Source: Micromonospora sp. Llam0
GTDB lineage: Bacteria; Actinomycetota; Actinomycetes; Mycobacteriales; Micromonosporaceae
Length of the DNA stretch: 64,000 nucleotides
NCBI RefSeq assembly: GCF_003751085.1
Contig: NZ_RJJY01000001.1
Coordinates: 3,596,001 to 3,660,000, forward strand
Direction: 5' to 3'
Below the pieces are notes generated by a model. The model saw only the letters and a list, made by a program, of their open reading frames with translations, was not told the origin of the DNA and did not search any database. Position numbers and translations under genes: made by a program. Of this stretch, positions 18,847-26,623 are shown in pieces (positions within the stretch are counted from its first letter, which is position 1; the number at the start of each line of letters is the position of its first letter).

Positions 18847-20004
18847 CTACTCCTTCTCGTCACGACCCCGATCGTGACGTCTCCGCCGGCCGGCTATCCC
18901 GTCCGGTGTGGATGGCCCGGACGCCGCCGCGTCGGGCCGGTGTGGTGCTGTCCCCGGGTGGGGCCGTTCGCGGGCGGCCCCACCCTTTCCCCGCCCGGCG
19001 GTGCCGGCACTGCGCACCGCCGCCTGTCCTCCGACGTGCTCCGCCGCCGGTCCGATGTGCTCCGCCGCGCGCAGCCGTACCGACGCCGCCCGCGGGTTGG
19101 CCGCGATCTCCGCCTCGCCGGCCTGCTCGGCACCCCGGCCGAGCAGCCGCAGCGTCGGGCCGGTGCCCGGCAGCTCGACCGGCAGCTCCACCGGCGCGGT
19201 GCTGCGCGCCCGGCCAGCCAACGTCTGCTTGGTGATCCGGTCCTCCAACGAGTGGTAGGACAGCACCACCATGCGGCCGCCGACGTGCAACGCGTCCAGC
19301 GCGGCCGGCAGCGCCCTGCGCAGCACCGCCAGCTCCTCGTTTACCTCGATACGTAACGCCTGAAACGTCCTCTTCGCGGGGTTTCCCCCAGTTCGTCGAG
19401 TAGCCGCCGGCACCGCCGACTCGACCAGCTCGGCCAACCGCGTCGACGAGGTGATCGGCTGCCGCTGCCGCTCCCGCACGATCGCCGAGACGATCCGGCT
19501 GGCGAACCGCTCCTCGCCGTACTCCCGCAGCACCCGGACCAGGTCCCCCGGGGGGTAGCCGTTGACGATCTCCTCGGCCGTGGTCCCCCGCCCCTGGTCC
19601 ATCCGCATGTCCAGGGCGACGTCCCGGGAGTAGGCGAACCCGCGCTCGGGCGCGTCGAGCTGCAGTGAGGACACCCCCAGATCGAACAACACGCTGTCCA
19701 CCCCGGACAGCTCCAGCTGGTCGAGGACCTCGGGCAACTCGTCGTAGACCGCGTGGACCAGATGGACCCGGTCGGCGAACCCGGCCAACCTCGCCCGGGC
19801 GTGCGCCAACGCCTCCCGGTCACGATCCAGCCCCACCAGGGTGACCAGCGGGAAGGCCGCCAGCACCGCATGGGCGTGACCGCCCAGGCCGAGGGTCGCG
19901 TCGACGTGCACGGCCGGCCGGTCACCGCGGTCCAGCGCGGGGGCGAGCAGCTCGAGACACCGCTCGAGCAGCACCGGTACGTGCGTACCGCGAAGCTCCC
20001 CCAT
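18847..20004 (-). CDS. rsmH: 16S rRNA (cytosine1402-N4)-methyltransferase RsmH (MraW)
   Basis: A SAM-dependent methyltransferase that modifies C1402 of 16S rRNA in the P site. The [15 protein letters not shown] start, [18 protein letters not shown] loop, [12 protein letters not shown], and [15 protein letters not shown] blocks identify it. The catalytic core ends near residue 315. A Gly/Ala/Arg-rich C-terminal tail of about 70 residues is an actinobacterial extension. It follows mraZ, as in most bacteria, but with a 266-bp gap containing a strong hairpin. Confidence 0.95.
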   Translation of the reverse strand: MGELRGTHVPVLLERCLELLAPALDRGDRPAVHVDATLGLGGHAHAVLAAFPLVTLVGLDRDREALAHARARLAGFADRVHLVHAVYDELPEVLDQLELSGVDSVLFDLGVSSLQLDAPERGFAYSRDVALDMRMDQGRGTTAEEIVNGYPPGDLVRVLREYGEERFASRIVSAIVRERQRQPITSSTRLAELVESAVPAATRRTGGNPAKRTFQALRIEVNEELAVLRRALPAALDALHVGGRMVVLSYHSLEDRITKQTLAGRARSTAPVELPVELPGTGPTLRLLGRGAEQAGEAEIAANPRAASVRLRAAEHIGPAAEHVGGQAAVRSAGTAGRGKGGAARERPHPGTAPHRPDAAASGPSTPDGIAGRRRRHDRGRDEKE

Positions 20005-20128
20005 GTCGACCCCCAGTGACCTGTCTGCCGTGTCGTGCCCGGTTGCTGCGTTACCGCTCGTCGTACCGCCAGATCCCCATCCGCTCTACTCCCGCCCACC
20101 GCCCGTGCCGGACCGGTGCTCGAAGACA

Positions 20129-20162
20129 CGCGCCTGGCGCCGGGGAAGTGGCGCCAGGTGCG
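20129..20162. other. Strong hairpin in the mraZ-rsmH gap
   Basis: CCTGGCGCC (20133-20141) and GGCGCCAGG (20150-20158) form a perfect 9-bp stem with an 8-nt loop. Four more pairs (one G-T) extend it on the outside to 13 bp, spanning 20129-20162. It is about 125 bp before the rsmH start and 110 bp after mraZ. There is no T-tract, so it is not a classical terminator on either strand. It could attenuate or stabilise the mraZ-rsmH transcript, or reduce readthrough. Confidence 0.55.
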
Positions 20163-20270
20163 GGAGCGGCTGGAGATCTCGCAGTACGTCGGACGACCGG
20201 TGCCGACCGGCGGCTCTCGCGTCAGCCACCGACACCCGACGAGACGCCGGGCGGTCGACCATCCGTTGCC

Positions 20271-20702
20271 CTACAGTCCGCCGGGCAGCACCCCCTCTTC
20301 GATGTCCGCGAAGTCGTCCTCGCTATCGGAGAGGTATGTCTCCCATGCCTGCTTGTCCCAGATCTCCACCCGGCTGCTCGCCCCGATCACCACGAGGTCG
20401 CGGCCGAGCCCGGCGTACTCCCGCAGATGCGCCGGGATCGTCACCCGGCCCTGCTTGTCGGGCACCTCGTCATGCGCACTGGCGAAGAAGACCCGGCTGT
20501 AGGCCCGCGCCGCCTTGTGCGTCATCGGTTGCTCGCGCAACTGCTCGGCGATCCGCTGGAACTCCGGCGTCGGGAACACGTACAGACAGCGTTCCTGCCC
20601 CTTGGTGATCACGACACCTCCCGCCAGCTCGTCCCGAAACTTGGCTGGAAGGATCAACCGGCCCTTTTCGTCCAGGCGCGGAGTATGGGTGCCGAGAAAC
20701 AC
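20271..20702 (-). CDS. mraZ: Transcriptional regulator MraZ
   Basis: A 143-aa AbrB/SpoVT-fold DNA-binding protein made of two tandem MraZ domains, each with the DxKGR(L/V)xxPxxxR signature: [17 protein letters not shown] near the N-terminus and [16 protein letters not shown] near residue 80. MraZ binds repeated GTGG-type boxes in its own promoter and represses the dcw cluster. Such boxes are seen at 20789-20812. The GTG at 20702 is chosen because a G-rich ribosome binding site (GGGGGG) precedes it and the protein then begins with the conserved [10 protein letters not shown]. Confidence 0.94.
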   Translation of the reverse strand: MFLGTHTPRLDEKGRLILPAKFRDELAGGVVITKGQERCLYVFPTPEFQRIAEQLREQPMTHKAARAYSRVFFASAHDEVPDKQGRVTIPAHLREYAGLGRDLVVIGASSRVEIWDKQAWETYLSDSEDDFADIEEGVLPGGL

Positions 20703-20788
20703 GGCCCAACCCCCCCTTGCCCTTGTACGGCATTCGCGGTGCCGCATCCCCCGGGGCCGGCGGGCCCTCCCGGCCCCGCCATCGCGCC

Positions 20789-20818
20789 CCACTCTACTCC
20801 ACTTCCCTCCACCTGCAA
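20789..20818 (-). promoter_or_regulatory. mraZ promoter with three MraZ boxes
   Basis: Read on the minus strand, TTGCAG (20813-20818) and TAGAGT (20791-20796) form a -35/-10 pair with a 16-bp spacer. GTGG occurs three times at exactly 10-bp period, with minus-strand copies at 20809-20812, 20799-20802 and 20789-20792. The repeats overlap the spacer and the -10. MraZ is known to bind direct GTGG/TGGG-type repeats spaced by one helical turn, so this looks like an autorepression site. The interval 20819-21010 holds no gene I can support. Confidence 0.72.
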
Positions 20819-21010
20819 CCAGAATCGCGACCGAAACACGCCCAATTCACCGACAAAACCGCACGTCAGTGGGGGTGGTGCCGAGTGGAGGGGCGCGAGC
20901 GCCCACCCCGGTCCACTTTCCGACAGCCGCGCCCGGAATCAGGTACGCATCCGGCCGAATCGCGCTCAGCGCCAGCGCCGCAGCGGCTGTCCGCTGCCGA
21001 TGACGGCCCG

Positions 21011-23839
21011 CTACCCGGCGAGGATCTCCAGCGCCGCCCGCACCGGATCACCGTTCCAGCGGGAGGCGAAAGCGTCGACCAACGCCCAACCGGCCCGGCG
21101 CAACGCCCGCTGCCGCGCCAGGTGCGCTTGCGGACCGTCCGGATGGACTACGCAGTTGAGGCCGACGGCGTCGGCGCCGACACCGAGACAGATGTCCACC
21201 GTCCACCGTCCGACCGGGTAGTCGAACCGCACCGCGCCGCCGATCTCGGTCAGCCGGGCGCCGAGCTGTGCAGCCCAACAACTGACTCCGGCGGTGGTCA
21301 CCACGCCCCCGGACGGCACCGCTGGCGGCGGTTGGCGCGCGTACCGCAGAAACTCCCCCACCAGGCCGTCGGCGGCGGTCAGCGAGGTCACCACCACCAA
21401 CTGCCGCCGGGCCCGCGTGATCAGGACGTTGAACAGATGCGGATCGGCCAGGAAACGTAACCTGGCCGGCGGATCGTCGTCGGTCACCGCGAACGACGCC
21501 ACCACCGTCTCGGCTTCGCCGCCCTGGATCGCGTGCACGGTGCCGACCCGCAGCCCCAGCTCCTCGATCCGCTCCACCGGAAACTCCGCGACCAGTGCAG
21601 CCTCCAGCGCGTCGGCCTGCGCGCGGAACGGAGTGACCACGCTGATCTGCGACTGGCCGGAAGTGGCGAGTTCCCGCACCACCTCGACGGTGGCGGTCAC
21701 CTCCGCCTGATTCACCCCGTCCACCGTGGCCGCCGACACCACCTGGCGCACCGCGATCACGTCGATCGACTCGTTCGCCGGGTGGCGGGTGGTGACCGCG
21801 AACCGGTCGGCGTAGAACCGCCGGGCCGAGAACTCGATCAGCTGCGGTACGCAGCGGAAGTGCTCGTCGAGCCAGGTCACCGGTGCGCTGGCAGCGGCGA
21901 GATCGAAGGCGCTGACCCGGCGGACGTCGAGCCGGTCGTCCAGACCGTATCGGTCGAGCGTGTCGGCCACGTCCACGTCCGCGACGAAGGAAACGAAGCG
22001 CAACTGTCGTGGGTCACCGACGACCAGCGCCCGACGGGCCCTGGCCAGCGCCGGGGCAGCCCGGATCTGGTCGCTGTGCGAGGCCTCGTCGAGGATGACC
22101 AGGTCGAACAGACCGGGCGACGGCGGCAACAGCTCGGCTACGTCGGTCACCGTGCCGATCCACAACGGCAACGCCCGGACCAGGGCCGGACCGTCCAAGG
22201 CTGTCAGCAGCTCCCGGCGCCGGTTGCGCCCCGCCCGCAACGCGCTCGCCAACGCCCCGGCGTTGCGCCGGGCCGGCGGATCCCATCGACGCTCGCTGCC
22301 GGCGCGGTCCCGCATCGCGGTCGCGACCCGTTCGGCGAGCTCCCGGTCGGCCTCATCGAGCCGGTCCCAGTACGCCGCCAGATCAGTGCCGCCCGCAGCG
22401 GCGAGCCGAGCCCGAGCCGCCACCGCCCGGGCCGCCTCGACGGCATCGGCGACCTGGTCCAGCGCACCGTCGGTGTTCCCGGCGAGGTCGACGGCGACAC
22501 CGAGCCGACGCCGCAGCCAGCGACGGGCGGCCCGCCGACGCCACCTCGCCCACCAGTTCCCGCCACCCGGGGCACACGCCAGCCGGACCGCACGCGTGGC
22601 ACCGGACAGGTCGGCCCCGGGTACGAACGCGCCCGGTGCGGTCAGTGACAGCGCACCGAGCAGCGGCTCCCACCCGGTCGCGGCGGCGGCCAGCCGCTCG
22701 GTCTCCAGGGCGAGCCGGATCAGTCCGGTCTCCCGAGCAACCCGGCGGCGGGCCGCCGCCACCGCGTCCTCGGCGGCGGACACCCACGCCGCCGGGACAC
22801 CCGAACCGGCACCGGCGGCGAGAGTGGCGGCGACCTCCGCCCGTCGTTGGGCGTCGCCGAACAGCACCGGTGTCGGCCCCCGGTAGCGGGCCAGGAGATC
22901 AACCAGTACGTCTGCGGCATGCGGCGACTGGGTCACCACCAGGACGCTGCCGCCCCGATCGACCGTGTCCAGGGCCGCGGCCACCACGGCGTGGCTCTTG
23001 CCGTTGCCCGGCGGACCAGACACGACGGTGAGCCGTTCCCGCCGGACCCGCCGGACCACGTCCGACTGGGCGGCGGTCAGCGGCAACGGCGACTCGACCG
23101 CGGCGGCGTCGAACCGGGCGCCGGGCGTGGCGGCGTCCCCCGCCACTGTTTCGCCGGCACCGCCGTCAGTGCCGGTCGGCGTCGGCTGGTAGACCTCCGC
23201 CAGCGCGGTGCCGGTCAGGTCCCGGCCGGCCCAGGCCCGTAGTCCGTCGGCGAGCGCCACCCCGTAGACATCCCGGACAGTGAACAGCACCGCGGCCAGA
23301 TAGCCGGTCAGCCCGCTCGCCGGCAGCCGGGGACGCCGACCGGTCGGTGCCGGCCGTACCTCGGTCAACGGCAGCCCGGCGGCCGCGGCGGCGGTCCGCA
23401 GCCATGCCTGCGTCCCGGTCGCCGTCAGCCAACCCGGCCCGCCCAGACCCGGCACCGATTCCAGGTTCGCCGCCGCGGCGCGATCCGTGACCAGGGAGGT
23501 CAGCTCCAACTCCCCGGCCGACACCACCCGGTAACCACGCAGCGCACGCTCCAACCGGACCGGTTCGGACAGCAACGGCAGCCGGACCCGGCGGCGGACC
23601 CCGTCCCGTTCGACGGTGCCGACGACCAGACCCAGGCCGCGTCGCAGGATCCGCTCGTCGCGGTGCAACAGGTCGACCGCGGCCAACCGGTCGGTGGCGG
23701 CATCACGCTGGTGCCGGTCCGGATCGGCGAGCCAGAGCAGCGGCTGGCCGCCCCGGGTCACGTCCAACATCCGCTCGGGTGCGGCGGGCGCCAGCTCGGC
23801 CAACGCCCGCAGCACGGTAGCGACCATTGAGCTACTCAT
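21011..23839 (-). CDS. SF1 (UPF1-like) helicase with degenerate nuclease-like C-terminus
   Basis: A 942-aa helicase of the DNA2/NAM7/UPF1 group. Walker A GPPGNGKS is at residues 275-282, and Walker B with DEAS (instead of DEAQ) is near 584. Motif III with GDPRQL follows, as do the late motifs VTPFRAQADALEA, VGTVHAIQGGEAETVV and NVLITRARRQLVVV. The last 100 residues resemble a restriction-endonuclease fold of the kind often attached to these helicases. VDICL supplies the Asp, but the usual ExK is replaced in VGLNCVV, so cleavage is doubtful. The N-terminal 250 residues are not recognised. The start at 23839 is divergent from murT (69 bp apart). Its function is unknown; a defence or repair role is inference only. 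Confidence 0.82.
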   Translation of the reverse strand: MSSSMVATVLRALAELAPAAPERMLDVTRGGQPLLWLADPDRHQRDAATDRLAAVDLLHRDERILRRGLGLVVGTVERDGVRRRVRLPLLSEPVRLERALRGYRVVSAGELELTSLVTDRAAAANLESVPGLGGPGWLTATGTQAWLRTAAAAAGLPLTEVRPAPTGRRPRLPASGLTGYLAAVLFTVRDVYGVALADGLRAWAGRDLTGTALAEVYQPTPTGTDGGAGETVAGDAATPGARFDAAAVESPLPLTAAQSDVVRRVRRERLTVVSGPPGNGKSHAVVAAALDTVDRGGSVLVVTQSPHAADVLVDLLARYRGPTPVLFGDAQRRAEVAATLAAGAGSGVPAAWVSAAEDAVAAARRRVARETGLIRLALETERLAAAATGWEPLLGALSLTAPGAFVPGADLSGATRAVRLACAPGGGNWWARWRRRAARRWLRRRLGVAVDLAGNTDGALDQVADAVEAARAVAARARLAAAGGTDLAAYWDRLDEADRELAERVATAMRDRAGSERRWDPPARRNAGALASALRAGRNRRRELLTALDGPALVRALPLWIGTVTDVAELLPPSPGLFDLVILDEASHSDQIRAAPALARARRALVVGDPRQLRFVSFVADVDVADTLDRYGLDDRLDVRRVSAFDLAAASAPVTWLDEHFRCVPQLIEFSARRFYADRFAVTTRHPANESIDVIAVRQVVSAATVDGVNQAEVTATVEVVRELATSGQSQISVVTPFRAQADALEAALVAEFPVERIEELGLRVGTVHAIQGGEAETVVASFAVTDDDPPARLRFLADPHLFNVLITRARRQLVVVTSLTAADGLVGEFLRYARQPPPAVPSGGVVTTAGVSCWAAQLGARLTEIGGAVRFDYPVGRWTVDICLGVGADAVGLNCVVHPDGPQAHLARQRALRRAGWALVDAFASRWNGDPVRAALEILAG

Positions 23840-23895
23840 CGGTCGTCGACCGTACCAACGCGTCCGTGCGGCGATCGGCGCCAGGCAGGGTCCGG

Positions 23896-23901
23896 TAGCC
23901 T
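23896..23901 (+). promoter_or_regulatory. Possible leaderless -10 of murT
   Basis: TAGCCT lies exactly 7 nt before the murT GTG. A TAnnnT at this spacing is the hallmark of leaderless transcripts in actinobacteria. No convincing -35 is visible, and there is no ribosome binding site before the GTG, which agrees with leaderless translation. Confidence 0.45.
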
Positions 23902-23908
23902 CGCTCGG

Positions 23909-25144
23909 GTGACGGACGCGAAGATGCCCTTGCGGGCGAAGGTGGCAAGCTCGGTGTCCCGCACCGCTGCGGCGCTGTCGCGGGCCGCCGGACGGGGCGA
24001 CGGGTCGGTGATCGGCGGTTGGATCGGTCTCAAGATCGATCCGGAGCTGCTGGCGCATCTCGCCGCCGGGCGGGCCGTCGCGCTGGTCTCCGGCACCAAC
24101 GGCAAGACCACCACGACCCGGCTCGCCGCGGCGGCGGTCGGCGTGCTCGGCCGGGTGGCGACGAACTCGTACGGCGCGAACATGCCGACCGGGCACACCT
24201 CCGCGCTGGCCAAGGCCGGCACCACGCCGTACGCGGTGCTCGAAGTGGACGAGCACTACCTGGCTCAGGTGCTCGAGGCCACCAGCCCCCGGGTGGTCGC
24301 CCTGCTGAACCTCTCCCGCGACCAGCTGGACCGGGCCAAGGAGGTGGCGATGATGGCCCAGCTGTGGCAGGTGGCGCTGGCCGAGCATCCCGAGGTCAAG
24401 GTGGTGGCCAACGCCGACGACCCGATGGTGGTGTGGGCGGCCGCGACCGCCGGCGCGGTCTCCTGGTTCAGTGCCGGGCAGCGCTGGCACGACGACTCGT
24501 GGGTCTGCCCGGAGTGCGGTTCGGCGATCGAACGCTCCGAGGACCAGTGGTGGTGTGCCGGCTGCCCGCTGCGCCGGCCCGAACCGGAGTGGGTGGTCGA
24601 CGAGGACGGCGTCATCGACCCGACCGGCGCCTGGCACAAGGTGACGCTGCAACTGCCTGGCCAGGTCAACGTCGGCAACGCGGCCACCGCGCTGGCGGTG
24701 GCCGCCGAGTTCGGCGTACGCCCGGTGGACGCGGTGTCCCGGCTGGCGGTGGTCACCTCGGTGGCCGGCCGGTACGCGCAGGTGGTGCGCAACGGGCGGA
24801 CCATCCGGCTGCTGCTGGCCAAGAACCCGGCCAGTTGGCTGGAGGCGTTCGACATGGCCGAACAGGCACCGACGCTGCTGTCGATCAACGCCCGCGACCC
24901 CGACGGGTTGGACACCTCCTGGCTGTTCGACGTCGACTTCTCGCCGTTGCGCGGCCGCCAGGTGCTGATCACCGGCGAACGCGCGTTCGACCTCGCCGTC
25001 CGACTGGAGGTCAACGACGTGCCGTTCCTGCACGTCCCGTCGCTCAACGCGGCGATCTCCTCGGTGCCGCCCGGCCGGCTGGAGGTCATCGCGAACTACA
25101 CCGCATTCCAGGACATCCGAGCGGAGCTGGACCGTGTCAACTGA
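23909..25144 (+). CDS. murT: Lipid II isoglutaminyl synthase, MurT subunit
   Basis: The Mur-ligase-like subunit of the MurT/GatD amidotransferase, which converts alpha-D-Glu of lipid II to D-isoglutamine. The P-loop VSGTNGKTTTTR is at residues 60-71. A four-Cys zinc ribbon inserted in the central domain has C200, C203, C216 and C219. The C-terminal DUF1727 domain (YTAFQDIRAEL at the end) carries the family's Asp region. The length of 411 aa is typical. It starts with GTG without a ribosome binding site and overlaps gatD by 11 bp. Confidence 0.95.
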   Translation: MTDAKMPLRAKVASSVSRTAAALSRAAGRGDGSVIGGWIGLKIDPELLAHLAAGRAVALVSGTNGKTTTTRLAAAAVGVLGRVATNSYGANMPTGHTSALAKAGTTPYAVLEVDEHYLAQVLEATSPRVVALLNLSRDQLDRAKEVAMMAQLWQVALAEHPEVKVVANADDPMVVWAAATAGAVSWFSAGQRWHDDSWVCPECGSAIERSEDQWWCAGCPLRRPEPEWVVDEDGVIDPTGAWHKVTLQLPGQVNVGNAATALAVAAEFGVRPVDAVSRLAVVTSVAGRYAQVVRNGRTIRLLLAKNPASWLEAFDMAEQAPTLLSINARDPDGLDTSWLFDVDFSPLRGRQVLITGERAFDLAVRLEVNDVPFLHVPSLNAAISSVPPGRLEVIANYTAFQDIRAELDRVN

Positions 25145-25883
25145 GTCGTTCCCGGCCATCGGCCCGTCGATCGGCGGGCCCAGCGTGCTCCGCCTGGTCT
25201 GGATCTACCCTGACCTGCTGTCCACCTACGGCGACCGGGGCAACCTGCTGATCCTGGCCCGTCGGGCCCAGCAGCGCGGCATCCCGGTGGAGCTCACCGA
25301 GATCCGCTCCGACCAGCCGGTGCCGCAGTCGGCCGACATCTACCTGATCGGCGGCGGCGAGGACGGCCCGCAGGCGCTGGCCGCCCAGCGGCTACGGGCC
25401 GACACCGGGCTGCACCGCGCGGTCGACCAGGGCTCAGTGATCTTCGCGGTCTGCGCCGGCTACCAGTTGCTGGGCACCTCGTTCTTCGCCAAGGGCGCCC
25501 AGTGCACCGGCCTGGAACTACTGGACCTGCAATCCGACCGGGGACCGAGCCGGGCGGTCGGCGAACTGGCCGGCGACATCGACCCGCGGCTCGGCGTACC
25601 GCCGCTGAGCGGTTTCGAGAACCACGGCGGGCGCACTCACCTCGGCAACGGCGTCTCGCCGCTGGCCCGGGTCACCGCCGGGGTCGGCAACGACGGGACC
25701 AGCGAGGGCGCCTGGCGGGGCAACATCCTCGGCACCTACGCGCACGGCCCGGCGCTGGCCCGCAACCCGGCGCTGGCGGATCTGCTGCTGCGCTGGGCGA
25801 TCGGCGCAGCCAGCCTGCCACCGCTCAACGACCTGTGGGCCGACCGGCTGCGGGCCGAACGGATGGCCGCGATCCGCACGTGA
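25134..25883 (+). CDS. gatD: Lipid II isoglutaminyl synthase, glutaminase subunit GatD
   Basis: The class I glutamine amidotransferase partner of MurT, supplying ammonia from glutamine. The nucleophile is Cys107 in FAVCAGYQLLG and the catalytic His is likely His204 in GTYAHGP. The N-terminus (RLVWIYPDLLSTYGDRGN) is the GatD-specific CobB/CobQ-like start. The 249-aa length is normal. The 11-bp overlap with murT ensures stoichiometric synthesis. The downstream TVP38 gene begins inside its stop codon (GTGA). Confidence 0.95.
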   Translation: MSTESFPAIGPSIGGPSVLRLVWIYPDLLSTYGDRGNLLILARRAQQRGIPVELTEIRSDQPVPQSADIYLIGGGEDGPQALAAQRLRADTGLHRAVDQGSVIFAVCAGYQLLGTSFFAKGAQCTGLELLDLQSDRGPSRAVGELAGDIDPRLGVPPLSGFENHGGRTHLGNGVSPLARVTAGVGNDGTSEGAWRGNILGTYAHGPALARNPALADLLLRWAIGAASLPPLNDLWADRLRAERMAAIRT

Positions 25884-26623
25884 GGCGGCTGGGCCGGGCG
25901 CTGCGCGAACCGGCGGTGGCCCGGTTCGCGGCCCTGCTCGCGCTGATCGGTGGCTGCGCCCTGCTGGTGCTGCTGGTCCCCCGGCCCGACCGGGCGGCCC
26001 TGACCGGGCTGCCCGACCGACTCGGAGCGGCCGGGCCGGTGCTGGCCGTTGTCGGCGGCGCGCTGCTGTTGACCGTGCTGGTCCCCCGTACGTTCCTGAC
26101 CCTGACCTGGGGGGCGCTGTTCGGCCCGGTGGCGGGTGCCGGCTACAGCCTCGCCGCGGCCGCGCTGGCGGCGCTGATCGGCTTCGGCGTCGGACGCCGG
26201 CTAGGCCGGGAGTACGTCGTCAGCCGCACCTCGATGGCGGCACCGCCGGGCGGCCTGGCCGGGCGGACCGACCGGATCCGGTTGCGGCTGGCCCGGCTGG
26301 ACCGCTGGTTCGCCACCCAGAGCGTGCTGGGCGTGATCATGGTCCGGCTGCTGCCGATCAGCGGGTTCGGCATGGTCAGCTACGGCTACGGCACCACCGG
26401 CGTACGGCTGGCCCCGTTCCTGATCGGCAGCGTACTGGCGTCGGCGCCGACGGCGGTCGGCTACGCGGTGATCGGCGCGGCGGTGGTCGCCCCCGGCGAG
26501 GTCAACTGGCTGGCCGCCGCGCCCGCCGGGCTGGGTGCGGCGGCCACCGTCGTGCTGCTGCTGCGCTGGCGCCGCGCGGTCCGGGCGGACCGCGCGGCGC
26601 TACGGGTCACGGCACCACGCTGA
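25880..26623 (+). CDS. TVP38/TMEM64 (DedA-like) membrane protein
   Basis: A 247-aa integral membrane protein with about six hydrophobic segments. It has the SNARE-associated/VTT-domain features [41 protein letters not shown] and the later [20 protein letters not shown], each only partly quoted here. The glycine/proline-rich re-entrant motifs match the TVP38/DedA superfamily, members of which are lipid scramblases or undecaprenyl-phosphate flippases. A link to lipid carrier recycling is attractive beside murT-gatD but is inference. The GTG start overlaps the gatD stop, and its 3' end overlaps the convergent leuS by 17 bp. Confidence 0.82.
   Translation: MRRLGRALREPAVARFAALLALIGGCALLVLLVPRPDRAALTGLPDRLGAAGPVLAVVGGALLLTVLVPRTFLTLTWGALFGPVAGAGYSLAAAALAALIGFGVGRRLGREYVVSRTSMAAPPGGLAGRTDRIRLRLARLDRWFATQSVLGVIMVRLLPISGFGMVSYGYGTTGVRLAPFLIGSVLASAPTAVGYAVIGAAVVAPGEVNWLAAAPAGLGAAATVVLLLRWRRAVRADRAALRVTAPR

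Noticed and set aside
23840..25159. N-terminal extension of the helicase to 25159
   Set aside because: It would run antisense through murT; the helicase start at 23839 is well defined.
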